Of a DNA stretch of 64,000 nt, positions 9,017 through 17,134 are shown one piece after another. A program made the translations under genes and the position numbers. The notes beneath the pieces are model-generated. The model saw only the letters and a program-made list of their open reading frames with translations, ran no database searches and was not told the origin of the DNA. This stretch comes from Phocaeicola dorei (GTDB taxonomy: Bacteria > Bacteroidota > Bacteroidia > Bacteroidales > Bacteroidaceae). Every line of letters starts with the position of its first letter. The first letter of the stretch is position 1. The DNA lies in assembly GCF_013009555.1 (NCBI RefSeq), contig NZ_CP046176.1, positions 2,511,501 to 2,575,500 of the forward strand. Direction: 5' to 3'.

Positions 9017-9124
9017 ATGATGGCAAAAATTCCTTTTTTCTTTCTGATACTTTGCCTTCTCTTTACATTGTGCTATATGCTATGTGTTGTAAATCAGAAG
9101 GTTAATAGTGTATATTGTTTCTAG
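9017..9124 (+). CDS. Possible 35-residue membrane peptide
   Basis: An ATG-ATG start at 9017/9020 opens a short frame (MMAKIPFFFLILCLLFTLCY...) ending at a TAG at 9124. About 22 consecutive residues are hydrophobic, giving one predicted transmembrane helix and a short polar tail. It sits in the otherwise empty 8.8-9.2 kb gap and ends about 40 bp before the AraC promoter. There is no obvious promoter or ribosome-binding site, and an AT-rich gap can produce such frames by chance, so this is a candidate only. Confidence 0.2.
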   Translation: MMAKIPFFFLILCLLFTLCYMLCVVNQKVNSVYCF

Positions 9125-9165
9125 ACTATGCAAAAATAGGGTGGCTTAATATAAGTGAAAATCAC

Positions 9166-9173
9166 TATCTTTG
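9166..9173 (+). promoter_or_regulatory. -7 box of the AraC gene; excludes an upstream start
   Basis: TATCTTTG at 9166-9173 predicts transcription beginning near 9180. The in-frame TTG at 9171 lies inside this box and therefore cannot be the start codon; the ATGs at 9213 or 9216 are the likely starts. Confidence 0.55.
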
Positions 9174-9212
9174 TATAAACCAGCAGAAAGAAATGCACAA
9201 AACAGTTTAGCC

Positions 9213-10046
9213 ATGATGAATTACGCATACGATACATCTTTGCAGGAAACGATGATACTGACTGAAGCGTTTCACACAGACAGGGTCATCTGTGACAATG
9301 GTAGTCTGTATAAGTTTATATGGGTCCAGGAAGGCAAACTGACATTGATAGTAGACCATGTGGAAATAGAGATGGAGCAGGATGAAATCATCTCTGTGAG
9401 TAATCTTCACCGCACGGAGTTCAAGAATGTATCGGGCAGGTATCTTGCTCTTCTTTTCAACGAGAATTTTTACGGCATTTACAAGCATGAGAAAGAAGTG
9501 TCGTGCAGCGGAGTGCTGTTTAGCGGAACTTCCGGCATAGTGCATCTGCGGCTCCCGATAACCGACTCCGAACTGTTGCACGAGGTGGTGGACAGAATGG
9601 TTACCGAATACATTCTGCGGGATAACCTGCAGGGAGAAATGCTCCGCCTGCTGCTGAAACGTTTCATCATTCTGTGTACCCGGCTGGCCCGTAAGCAGTT
9701 GTCCGGTTTTCCGGTTAATGAAAAAGGTTTTGACATCATCCAGCGTTATTATGTGTTGGTGGACAATCATTTCAAGGAGAAAAAGCAGGTACAGGCATAT
9801 GCTGCTTTGTTGCATCGTTCTCCCAAGACGCTTTCCAATTTATTTGCCGCATACGGTATGCCTTCCCCTTTGAAGATTATACAAGAACGAGTGGTGACCG
9901 AAGCGAAACGGCTGTTGCTGCATACCTCGCATAGCATCAAAGAAATATCGGTGATTTTGGGCTTTGAAAGTGTGGGTACTTTCAGCCGCTTCTTTAAGAA
10001 TATGACGGGGGAAAATACCTCGGCATACCGGAAAAGATTGCAATAA
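9213..10046 (+). CDS. AraC-family transcriptional regulator
   Basis: The protein of about 277 residues has an N-terminal cupin-like sensing domain. At the C-terminus (about the last 100 residues) it has a double helix-turn-helix AraC domain, with the signature IKEISVILGFESVGTFSRFF followed by MTGENTSAYRKR. The start is placed at ATG 9213 (or 9216) because the promoter -7 box covers the earlier in-frame TTG. No target is adjacent: the next gene is ileS, 210 bp downstream with its own promoter. It is unrelated in context to the AraC pair at 41-42.8 kb. The effector is unknown. Confidence 0.88.
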   Translation: MMNYAYDTSLQETMILTEAFHTDRVICDNGSLYKFIWVQEGKLTLIVDHVEIEMEQDEIISVSNLHRTEFKNVSGRYLALLFNENFYGIYKHEKEVSCSGVLFSGTSGIVHLRLPITDSELLHEVVDRMVTEYILRDNLQGEMLRLLLKRFIILCTRLARKQLSGFPVNEKGFDIIQRYYVLVDNHFKEKKQVQAYAALLHRSPKTLSNLFAAYGMPSPLKIIQERVVTEAKRLLLHTSHSIKEISVILGFESVGTFSRFFKNMTGENTSAYRKRLQ

Positions 10047-10185
10047 ATAAGAACCGGTTCTTATTGCTATTAATTTTGATAAAAACAGGGACTTTTTCCA
10101 TGTTTTATGTAGTTATTCTGAAACAGTATCCGTTATCTGATTAAAAAAACAAGCATCAAAACTTTCTATCTATCTAATTTTCTTG

Positions 10186-10193
10186 TAAATTTG
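10186..10193 (+). promoter_or_regulatory. -7 box of the ileS promoter
   Basis: TAAATTTG at 10186-10193 with TTTC at 10163-10166 (19-bp spacing) fits the Bacteroidetes promoter and leaves a leader of about 55 nt before ileS. Confidence 0.5.
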
Positions 10194-10255
10194 CACCTTA
10201 ATTTTTGGAAGGTATTGCCTTTTAGTTAGAGAATACAAGAAAACGATATAAAATT

Positions 10256-13200
10256 ATGAGTAAGAAATTTGCTGAACACTCGCAACTCAACCTATCACAG
10301 GTCAATAAAGATGTGCTGAAGAAGTGGGATGAAAACGATGTTTTCGCCAAGAGTATGACAGAACGTGAAGGATGTCCTTCTTTCGTGTTTTACGAAGGAC
10401 CTCCCTCGGCTAATGGTATGCCGGGTATTCACCACGTGATGGCACGTACCATTAAAGATACTTTCTGCCGCTATAAAACCATGAAAGGGTTCCAGGTAAA
10501 ACGCAAGGCCGGATGGGATACTCACGGACTGCCTGTGGAACTGGGTGTGGAAAAAGCATTGCATATCACCAAGGAGGATATCGGAAAGACCATTTCTGTT
10601 GCCGAGTACAACGCGGCTTGCCGTAAGGACGTGATGAAGTTTACCAAAGAGTGGACAGACCTTACTCATAAGATGGGTTACTGGGTGGACTTGGAGAATC
10701 CATACATCACTTATGACAACCGCTATATTGAAACGTTGTGGTGGCTTTTGAAGCAGCTTTATAACAAAGGTCTGCTGTATAAAGGTTACACCATCCAGCC
10801 TTACTCTCCGGCTGCCGGAACAGGATTGAGCTCGCACGAGTTGAACCAGCCGGGCTGTTACCGTGATGTGAAAGACATCACTGTGGTAGGACAGTTCAAG
10901 ATGAAGAATCCGAAACCCGAGATGGCGGAATGGGGAACTCCTTATTTTCTGGCGTGGACAACTACTCCGTGGACATTGCCTTCGAATACGGCATTGTGCG
11001 TAGGACCGAAAATAGACTATGTGGCCGTGCAGACTTACAACGGATATACCGGAGAAAAGATGACTGTAGTATTGGCAAAAGCCTTGCTCTATACTCACTT
11101 TAACAAGAAAGCGGAAGAACTTGCCTTGGAAGACTATAAGCCGGGTGACAAACTGATTCCGTTCAAAGTAGTGGGTGAATATAAAGGACCGGATCTGGTA
11201 GGCATGGAATACGAACAGCTTATTCCTTGGGTGAAACCGGTGACGGTAGATGAAAACGGAAAATGGCAAGAAGCGGCCGGTCAGGCATTCCGTGTCATTC
11301 TCGGTGACTATGTAACTACCGAAGATGGTACGGGTATCGTACATATCGCTCCGACATTCGGTGCGGACGATGCTTTTGTAGCACGTGCGGCAGGTATTCC
11401 TTCTCTGTTCATGATAAACAAGAAGGGTGAAACCCGTCCTATGGTGGATCTGACTGGTAAATTCTATCTGTTGGACGAACTGGACGAGACTTTCGTAAAG
11501 GAATGTGTGGACGTAGAGAAATATAAGGAATATCAGGGTCGGTGGGTGAAGAATGCTTACGATCCTCAGTTTACTGTAGATGGCAAGTACGATGAAAAAG
11601 CTGCTGCCGCCGCCGAATCACTCGATATCTATATCTGTATGATGATGAAAGCCGGCAACAAGGCGTTCAAGATAGAAAAGCATGTGCACAATTATCCGCA
11701 CTGCTGGCGTACTGACAAACCGGTGCTCTACTATCCGCTGGACAGTTGGTTCATCCGATCTACCGCAGCCAAAGAGCGCATGATGGAACTGAACAAGACT
11801 ATCAACTGGAAACCGGAATCTACCGGGACAGGCCGTTTCGGCAAGTGGTTGGAAAACTTGAATGACTGGAATTTGAGCCGTTCTCGTTATTGGGGGACTC
11901 CGCTGCCTATCTGGCGCAGTGAAGAGGGAGAAGAGCTTTGTATCGGTTCTGTAGAGGAATTGTATAATGAAATAGAAAAATCAATAGCTGCCGGATTTAT
12001 GACCGCCAATCCTTATAAGGAAAAAGGTTTTGTTCCGGGCGAATATAACGGGGAGAACTATGATAAGATAGACCTTCACCGTCCGTATGTGGATGATATC
12101 ATCTTGGTGTCTGAAAGTGGCAAGCCGATGAAACGTGAGGCCGACTTGATTGATGTGTGGTTCGACTCCGGTGCGATGCCTTACGCGCAGTTGCACTATC
12201 CGTTCGAAAATAAGGAAATTGTGGACAACCGTACTTATTATCCTGCGGATTTCATTGCAGAAGGGGTGGATCAGACCCGTGGCTGGTTCTTTACGCTACA
12301 TGCTATCGCTACGATGGTATTCGACAGTGTGGCTTACAAGAACGTAATCTCTAATGGCTTGGTTTTGGATAAGAACGGAAACAAAATGTCAAAACGTCTG
12401 GGCAATGCGGTGGATCCGTTTGGCGCTATCGAACAGTATGGCTCCGATCCTTTGCGTTGGTACATGATTACCAATTCTTCTCCGTGGGATAACTTGAAAT
12501 TTGATACCGATGGGGTGGATGAGGTTCGTCGTAAATTCTTCGGTACCTTATATAATACCTATTCGTTCTTTGCACTTTATGCCAATGTGGATGGTTTCGC
12601 TTATCAGGAAGCAGAAGTGCCGGTAAATGAACGTCCCGAGATAGACCGTTGGATTCTGTCTGTTCTGAATTCATTGGTGAAGAACGTGGACGCTTGTTAC
12701 AACGATTACGAACCGACCAAGGCAGGACGTCTGATTACAGACTTCGTAAATGATAATTTGAGTAACTGGTACGTGCGCTTGAACCGTAAACGTTTCTGGG
12801 GTAATGCTATGTCACAGGATAAGCTGTCCGCTTATCAGACATTGTACACTTGTCTTGAAACAGTGGCTAGGCTGATGGCACCTGTCGCTCCGTTCTATGC
12901 CGACCGTTTGTATACAGATTTGATTGCCGTTACAGGTCGTGACACCGTGGTTTCTGTACACTTGGCCAAGTTCCCGGAATGTAATGAGGCATTGATAGAC
13001 GGAGAACTGGAAGCGCGTATGCAGATGGCTCAGGATGTTACTTCTATGGTATTGGCATTGCGCCGTAAAGTCAATATCAAAGTGCGCCAGCCGTTGCAGT
13101 GTATCATGGTTCCGGTGGTGGACGAAGAGCAGAAAATGCACATCGAAGCCGTAAAAGACTTGATTATGAACGAAGTGAATGTGAAAGAAATCAAGTTTGT

Positions 13201-13744
13201 AGACGGAGCTGCAGGCGTATTGGTGAAAAAGGTGAAATGTGACTTTAAAAAACTGGGTCCGAAATTCGGCAAACAGATGAAAGCTGTTGCCGCAGCCGTA
13301 GCCGGAATGTCGCAAGAAGCTATTGCCGAATTGGAGAAAAATGGTAAATATACCTTTATGCTTGATGGTGCGGAAACGGTTATCGAAACAACGGATGTGG
13401 AGATCTTCAGTGAGGATATTCCGGGATGGCTGGTTGCCAATGAAGGCAAACTGACTGTGGCTTTGGAGGTTACCGTAACCGAAGAACTGCGTCGTGAGGG
13501 GGTTGCCCGTGAGTTGGTAAACCGTATACAGAATATCCGTAAGAGTAGTGGTTTTGAGATAACAGACAAAATAAAAGTGGCATTATCTAAAAATCCTCAA
13601 ACCGATGATGCGGTAAATGAATATAATACTTATATTTGTAACCAAGTTCTTGCTAACTCCTTGGAATTAGTGGATGAAATGAAGAACGGTACAGAATTAA
13701 ATTTTGATGATTTCTCACTTTATGTGAGTGTCGTAAAAGAATAA
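10256..13744 (+). CDS. ileS: Isoleucyl-tRNA synthetase
   Basis: The cytosolic class I synthetase attaches isoleucine to tRNA-Ile. At 1162 residues it is longer than the ~940-residue E. coli enzyme and resembles the eukaryote-like (type 2) IleRS. The HIGH motif appears as PGIHH (residues 56-60) and the KMSKS motif as KMSKR (710-714), both typical of that type. The C-terminal third carries the anticodon-binding and additional domains. Type 2 enzymes are as a class generally less sensitive to mupirocin; whether that applies here is inference. It heads a cluster with dksA-like, lspA and a DUF4296 gene. Confidence 0.97.
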   Translation: MSKKFAEHSQLNLSQVNKDVLKKWDENDVFAKSMTEREGCPSFVFYEGPPSANGMPGIHHVMARTIKDTFCRYKTMKGFQVKRKAGWDTHGLPVELGVEKALHITKEDIGKTISVAEYNAACRKDVMKFTKEWTDLTHKMGYWVDLENPYITYDNRYIETLWWLLKQLYNKGLLYKGYTIQPYSPAAGTGLSSHELNQPGCYRDVKDITVVGQFKMKNPKPEMAEWGTPYFLAWTTTPWTLPSNTALCVGPKIDYVAVQTYNGYTGEKMTVVLAKALLYTHFNKKAEELALEDYKPGDKLIPFKVVGEYKGPDLVGMEYEQLIPWVKPVTVDENGKWQEAAGQAFRVILGDYVTTEDGTGIVHIAPTFGADDAFVARAAGIPSLFMINKKGETRPMVDLTGKFYLLDELDETFVKECVDVEKYKEYQGRWVKNAYDPQFTVDGKYDEKAAAAAESLDIYICMMMKAGNKAFKIEKHVHNYPHCWRTDKPVLYYPLDSWFIRSTAAKERMMELNKTINWKPESTGTGRFGKWLENLNDWNLSRSRYWGTPLPIWRSEEGEELCIGSVEELYNEIEKSIAAGFMTANPYKEKGFVPGEYNGENYDKIDLHRPYVDDIILVSESGKPMKREADLIDVWFDSGAMPYAQLHYPFENKEIVDNRTYYPADFIAEGVDQTRGWFFTLHAIATMVFDSVAYKNVISNGLVLDKNGNKMSKRLGNAVDPFGAIEQYGSDPLRWYMITNSSPWDNLKFDTDGVDEVRRKFFGTLYNTYSFFALYANVDGFAYQEAEVPVNERPEIDRWILSVLNSLVKNVDACYNDYEPTKAGRLITDFVNDNLSNWYVRLNRKRFWGNAMSQDKLSAYQTLYTCLETVARLMAPVAPFYADRLYTDLIAVTGRDTVVSVHLAKFPECNEALIDGELEARMQMAQDVTSMVLALRRKVNIKVRQPLQCIMVPVVDEEQKMHIEAVKDLIMNEVNVKEIKFVDGAAGVLVKKVKCDFKKLGPKFGKQMKAVAAAVAGMSQEAIAELEKNGKYTFMLDGAETVIETTDVEIFSEDIPGWLVANEGKLTVALEVTVTEELRREGVARELVNRIQNIRKSSGFEITDKIKVALSKNPQTDDAVNEYNTYICNQVLANSLELVDEMKNGTELNFDDFSLYVSVVKE

Positions 13745-13767
13745 TTAACCTTTTAAAACTAAGTTAT

Positions 13768-14148
13768 ATGGCTGAAAAAACTAGATATTCAGATGCGGAA
13801 CTTGAGGAATTCCGTGCTATTATCATGGAAAAACTGGAATTGGCTCAGCGCGACTATGATAGACTGAAAAGTAGTATCATGAATAAGGACGGTAATGATA
13901 CGGACGATACTTCCCCTACTTATAAAGTTTTGGAAGAAGGTGCTAATACATTGTCTAAAGAAGAAACAACCCGGTTGGCGGCACGTCAGCTGAAGTTTAT
14001 CCAAGGATTGCAGGCGGCACTGATACGTATCGAAAATAAAACTTATGGTATTTGCCGTGAAACCGGTAAGTTGATTCCGAAGGAAAGGCTTCGTGCAGTA
14101 CCTCATGCAACACTGAGCATTGAGGCAAAGAACGAAGGAAAGAAATAA
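13768..14148 (+). CDS. DksA/TraR-family protein lacking the zinc-finger cysteines
   Basis: The 126-residue protein has the DksA layout: a coiled-coil N-terminal half followed by a C-terminal region around YGICRETGKLIPKERL. In canonical DksA/TraR the C4 zinc finger is two CxxC pairs. Here only one cysteine remains (YGIC), so zinc is probably not bound. The second DxxDxA-type acidic tip is represented by DGNDTDD in the coiled-coil turn. It lies 23 bp after ileS, so co-transcription is likely. DksA-like proteins act in the RNA polymerase secondary channel; whether this one does is inferred. Confidence 0.85.
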   Translation: MAEKTRYSDAELEEFRAIIMEKLELAQRDYDRLKSSIMNKDGNDTDDTSPTYKVLEEGANTLSKEETTRLAARQLKFIQGLQAALIRIENKTYGICRETGKLIPKERLRAVPHATLSIEAKNEGKK

Positions 14149-14154
14149 AATAGT

Positions 14155-14240
14155 GGTTAATGGTTAGTGATTAATAGTTAATGAGTTTCACTGTCATGTT
14201 ACAGTATTAACCGCTAATCATTAACCATTAATTAATTTTC
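14155..14240 (+). repeat. Imperfect inverted repeat between dksA-like gene and lspA
   Basis: Repeated TTAATGGTTA/TAACCATTAA-type motifs on both sides (about 14155-14185 and 14205-14235) can form a long AU-rich hairpin in the intercistronic RNA. There is no clear T-run. Confidence 0.35.
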
Positions 14241-14250
14241 AATTTAATAA

Positions 14251-14889
14251 ATGAAGAAACTACTCACCAAGGGGCAGCTCTCTGTTCTTATTGTCTTTGG
14301 AATTCTGATTATCGACCAGATAATAAAGATATTGGTAAAGACCAATATGTACTGGCATGAGAGTATCCGCATAACAGATTGGTTTTATATCTATTTTACA
14401 GAAAATAACGGCATGGCTTTCGGTATGGAAATATTTGGAAAGTTATTCCTTACTACCTTCCGTATTGTAGCTGTGGGATTGATTATCTGGTATCTGGCAA
14501 AAATCGTGAAACAGAATTATAAGACTGGTTATATTGTATGTATCTCTTTAATTTTGGCAGGGGCTATCGGTAATATTATAGACAGTGTGTTCTATGGAGT
14601 TATTTTTAATGAAAGTACTCATAGTACCATCGCTTCTTTTGTTCCGGTAGGTGAAGGGTATTCGGAATGGTTACATGGTAAAGTGGTGGATATGTTCTAT
14701 TTTCCCATTATTGAAACCAACTGGCCCGAATGGATACCGGGAATAGGAGGGGAACATTTCATATTTTTCAGTCCGATATTTAATTTTGCCGATGCCGCCA
14801 TCAGTTGCGGTATTGTGGCGTTGTTGTTATTTTACGGTAAATATCTGAATAAGAATATTCACCCGTCAGCAGAAGAAATTAAAGAATAA
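14251..14889 (+). CDS. lspA: Lipoprotein signal peptidase (SPase II)
   Basis: This inner-membrane aspartyl protease removes signal peptides from prolipoproteins. The 212-residue protein has four hydrophobic helices, the N-terminal DQIIK, and ENNGMAFG (51-58). The catalytic aspartates lie in GNIIDSVFYG (Asp111) and FNFADAAIS (Asp181). The insert between the two catalytic motifs, which contains the WLHGKVVDMFYFPI region, makes it longer than the ~165-residue E. coli protein, as usual in Bacteroidetes. It directly abuts the DUF4296 lipoprotein gene (TAA then ATG), so translation may be coupled. Confidence 0.95.
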   Translation: MKKLLTKGQLSVLIVFGILIIDQIIKILVKTNMYWHESIRITDWFYIYFTENNGMAFGMEIFGKLFLTTFRIVAVGLIIWYLAKIVKQNYKTGYIVCISLILAGAIGNIIDSVFYGVIFNESTHSTIASFVPVGEGYSEWLHGKVVDMFYFPIIETNWPEWIPGIGGEHFIFFSPIFNFADAAISCGIVALLLFYGKYLNKNIHPSAEEIKE

Positions 14890-15867
14890 ATGATGCGTCG
14901 CAAGAATATTACTTGGGTGTGGCTGCTGGGTGCGGCTTTTATGGTGGGGTGTGGTAAGCAAGTGCCTGAAAATATTATCCAGCCGGACAGGATGGAGAAT
15001 ATCTTGTACGATTATCATTTAAGTATCTCCATGGGCAATAATCTGAGTTATTCTGATAATTATCAAAAGGAAGCATATAAGAACTATGTTTTCGAGAAGC
15101 ATCATATTACTGAAGCTGAATTCGATTCGTCCATGGTGTGGTACACACGTCACACAGAGGAACTTGCCAGCCTCTATAAAAAGCTGGGGGAGCGCTTCCG
15201 CAGTGAAAAAAAACACATGCAGGAGTTACTGGCATTGCGTGAGAATAAACCGGCTGTATCGTTGCCGGGAGATACTGTGGATGTATGGTATGACCGTAAA
15301 CTTTATTGGCTGACAGATGTTCCGTTGGCGAATAAGGTGACTTTTGAGATTCCCGCTGATAGTAATTTCAAAGCAAAGGATGCTTTCCTGTGGTCGGCTG
15401 ATTATATATTCCTTTCGGAAGGAGAACGGAGAGCCACTATGGGGTTCAATATTTTGTTTGATAATGATTCTGTGGTGGGACGTGTGAAGGATATCACGTG
15501 TTCTGGTGTGCAGACCTTGTATATAAAGCCTGATTCTGCTTTTGCCATCAAGAGTGTGAACGGATTTATTTACTATATGGATAGTGATTCGTCAACGAAT
15601 AAGCCGGGACTGATTATCAATAATATTACTTTGACCCGTTATCATGAACCGGTAGATACAATGACAGTTGCCGGAAAGGATAGTTTGGCTGTGGAACGGC
15701 GTGTTGGAACAGATTCGATGGTAACAGAGAAAAAAGCAGATTCGATTCAATCGGTGGATATCAGGAAAAATGTTCCCGTCCGTATGAATCCACGTGAGAT
15801 GAAGGAGAATAATGCGGCAGATCATTCTCACCCAGATCGTCCTCAGAGAATCAAGCGCAGAAATTAA
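14890..15867 (+). CDS. DUF4296 lipoprotein
   Basis: The 325-residue protein begins MMRRKNITWVWLLGAAFMVGCGK, a lipoprotein signal with lipobox VGCG, and continues with the DUF4296 domain (PENIIQPDRMENILYDYH, about residues 26-110). The C-terminal part is less conserved and ends in a polar, Lys/Asp/Pro-rich tail. It starts at the base after the lspA stop codon, an arrangement seen widely in Bacteroidetes. The function is unknown; it is presumably anchored in the envelope and processed by the adjacent LspA. Confidence 0.85.
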   Translation: MMRRKNITWVWLLGAAFMVGCGKQVPENIIQPDRMENILYDYHLSISMGNNLSYSDNYQKEAYKNYVFEKHHITEAEFDSSMVWYTRHTEELASLYKKLGERFRSEKKHMQELLALRENKPAVSLPGDTVDVWYDRKLYWLTDVPLANKVTFEIPADSNFKAKDAFLWSADYIFLSEGERRATMGFNILFDNDSVVGRVKDITCSGVQTLYIKPDSAFAIKSVNGFIYYMDSDSSTNKPGLIINNITLTRYHEPVDTMTVAGKDSLAVERRVGTDSMVTEKKADSIQSVDIRKNVPVRMNPREMKENNAADHSHPDRPQRIKRRN

Positions 15868-15882
15868 TTATTTTTTGTGGGT

Positions 15883-16206
15883 ATGAGACGTTTTGCTTGT
15901 CATTATCTTTATGTTTCGGCAGATGGCTGTTATTCTAAATATGTAGTGGAGTTGGAAGATAGCGATAGAGTGCGTGCATATTTTCCATTGAAGGAGGAGA
16001 TTAGTGCGACACAATGGATAGGCGGAGTGATTATTATTTCTCCGATGTATGAGTTGGATATTTGTTCCGGAGAGAAATTTGTTGATTTCCTGCACCGTGC
16101 CATGCTGGAAACAGAACTTGAGCAACCTGTATATGCATGGCATATAGCTGATTTTGATTTGCCGGGAAAGGAGTTTACAGCAGGAAGCAGACTGGTACGC
16201 TTATAA
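15883..16206 (+). CDS. Conserved small protein downstream of DUF4296 gene
   Basis: The ATG at 15883 (MRRFACHYLYVSADGCYSKY) gives 107 residues; an in-frame GTG at 15877 would add two. No domain is recognised. The sequence is soluble and acidic, with a hydrophobic-polar pattern suggesting a small beta-rich fold. It lies 15 bp after the DUF4296 gene and is probably the last gene of that operon. Function unknown. Confidence 0.7.
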   Translation: MRRFACHYLYVSADGCYSKYVVELEDSDRVRAYFPLKEEISATQWIGGVIIISPMYELDICSGEKFVDFLHRAMLETELEQPVYAWHIADFDLPGKEFTAGSRLVRL

Positions 16207-16277
16207 TGTATGCTTTGGGTAGAGCTGTAGTATTTCTCATTCAGAAATTATTGGATATGCCGATGGAAATATGAATT

Positions 16278-17033
16278 TTAAGGTAATAAACGTCTTCTGA
16301 ACTCCGAGCAAACCACTGCTGTGGCAATTGCCACATTCAATGATTCGGAGGTTTCCCGTTCTTGAGGATAATTGGGAATGTATAACTTCTTGTTTATCAG
16401 CTTCTCTACTTCAGGACTTACTCCTTTTCCTTCGTTTCCCATGACAATCAATCCATGAGCCGATAGGGATTCTGCATAAATAATGTTCCCGCTTAAAAAA
16501 GTGCCGTATACAGGAATATCGGCCAGGCTTTCAATAAGCTGTGGTAAAGAACAGTAATGAACTTTTACTCTAGCCAATGCCCCCATGGTTGCCTGTACGG
16601 TTTTGGGGTTATACACATCTACTGTCCCTGCCGAGCAGAAGATATGCTCAATGCCAAACCAGTCTGCCAAGCGGATAATGGTTCCCAGATTTCCGGGATC
16701 TTGTACATCGTCCAACGCCAGGCATAGAGAACTTTTAATAACTTCCGGATTTAAATCATAAGAAGGTTGTACAAAAACGGCCAATACCTCTTGGGGGGTC
16801 TTTTGAAGGCTGGCACGTGACAACTCTTCTTGTGTTACTTCAATAATTTCGTTGGCCGTGACAGGGTGGTTTATTTTCAGCCAATTGGAAGTGGCAATCA
16901 GTAACTTGCAGGGGAAGTAGCCTAATAAATCGCCTACCAATTTATGTCCTTCGGCCACAAAAACTTGTTCTTCTTTGCGTTTTTTTTTCAGTTCCAACGA
17001 ACGGATATATTTTATTTTGTTTTTGCTCAGCAT
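16278..17033 (-). CDS. TrmH/SpoU-family RNA 2'-O-methyltransferase
   Basis: The 251-residue protein has an N-terminal substrate-binding domain (about 1-95; KNKIKYIRSLELKKKRKEEQ) and a C-terminal SPOUT domain with its three knot motifs. These are DDVQDPGNLGTIIRLADWFG, IVMGNEGKGVSPEV (with the catalytic-fold Asn-Glu) and IPNYPQERETSESLNVAIAT. It transfers methyl from S-adenosylmethionine to rRNA or tRNA ribose; the target cannot be assigned. A minus-strand -7 box TAGCTTTG lies at 17066-17073, back to back with the promoter of the divergent tamL-like gene. Confidence 0.9.
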   Translation of the reverse strand: MLSKNKIKYIRSLELKKKRKEEQVFVAEGHKLVGDLLGYFPCKLLIATSNWLKINHPVTANEIIEVTQEELSRASLQKTPQEVLAVFVQPSYDLNPEVIKSSLCLALDDVQDPGNLGTIIRLADWFGIEHIFCSAGTVDVYNPKTVQATMGALARVKVHYCSLPQLIESLADIPVYGTFLSGNIIYAESLSAHGLIVMGNEGKGVSPEVEKLINKKLYIPNYPQERETSESLNVAIATAVVCSEFRRRLLP

Positions 17034-17065
17034 GATAATTTCTATTTAATAACAAATATTTGGAG

Positions 17066-17104
17066 CAAAGCTAAGAAGATATTTTCAATTAATATCTATC
17101 TTTG
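17066..17104. promoter_or_regulatory. Divergent promoters of SpoU and tamL-like genes
   Basis: TAGCTTTG on the minus strand (17066-17073) and TATCTTTG on the plus strand (17097-17104). The plus-strand box lies 30 bp before the chosen ATG at 17135 and 10 bp before an in-frame TTG at 17114, which is therefore an unlikely start. Confidence 0.55.
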
Positions 17105-17134
17105 TAGATAAATTTGCGAAGGTTACGGATTTGT

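Noticed and set aside
10295..11344. Long minus-strand frame opposite ileS
   Set aside because: Antisense shadow of a conserved synthetase gene.
17099..17114. A 16-nt match (TCTTTGTAGATAAATT) to the AraC operator of the 40-43 kb locus, in front of the tamL-like gene
   Set aside because: It overlaps the -7 box itself rather than lying 35 bp upstream, and there is no second half-site 21 bp away, so it is probably chance similarity of AT-rich promoter sequence.
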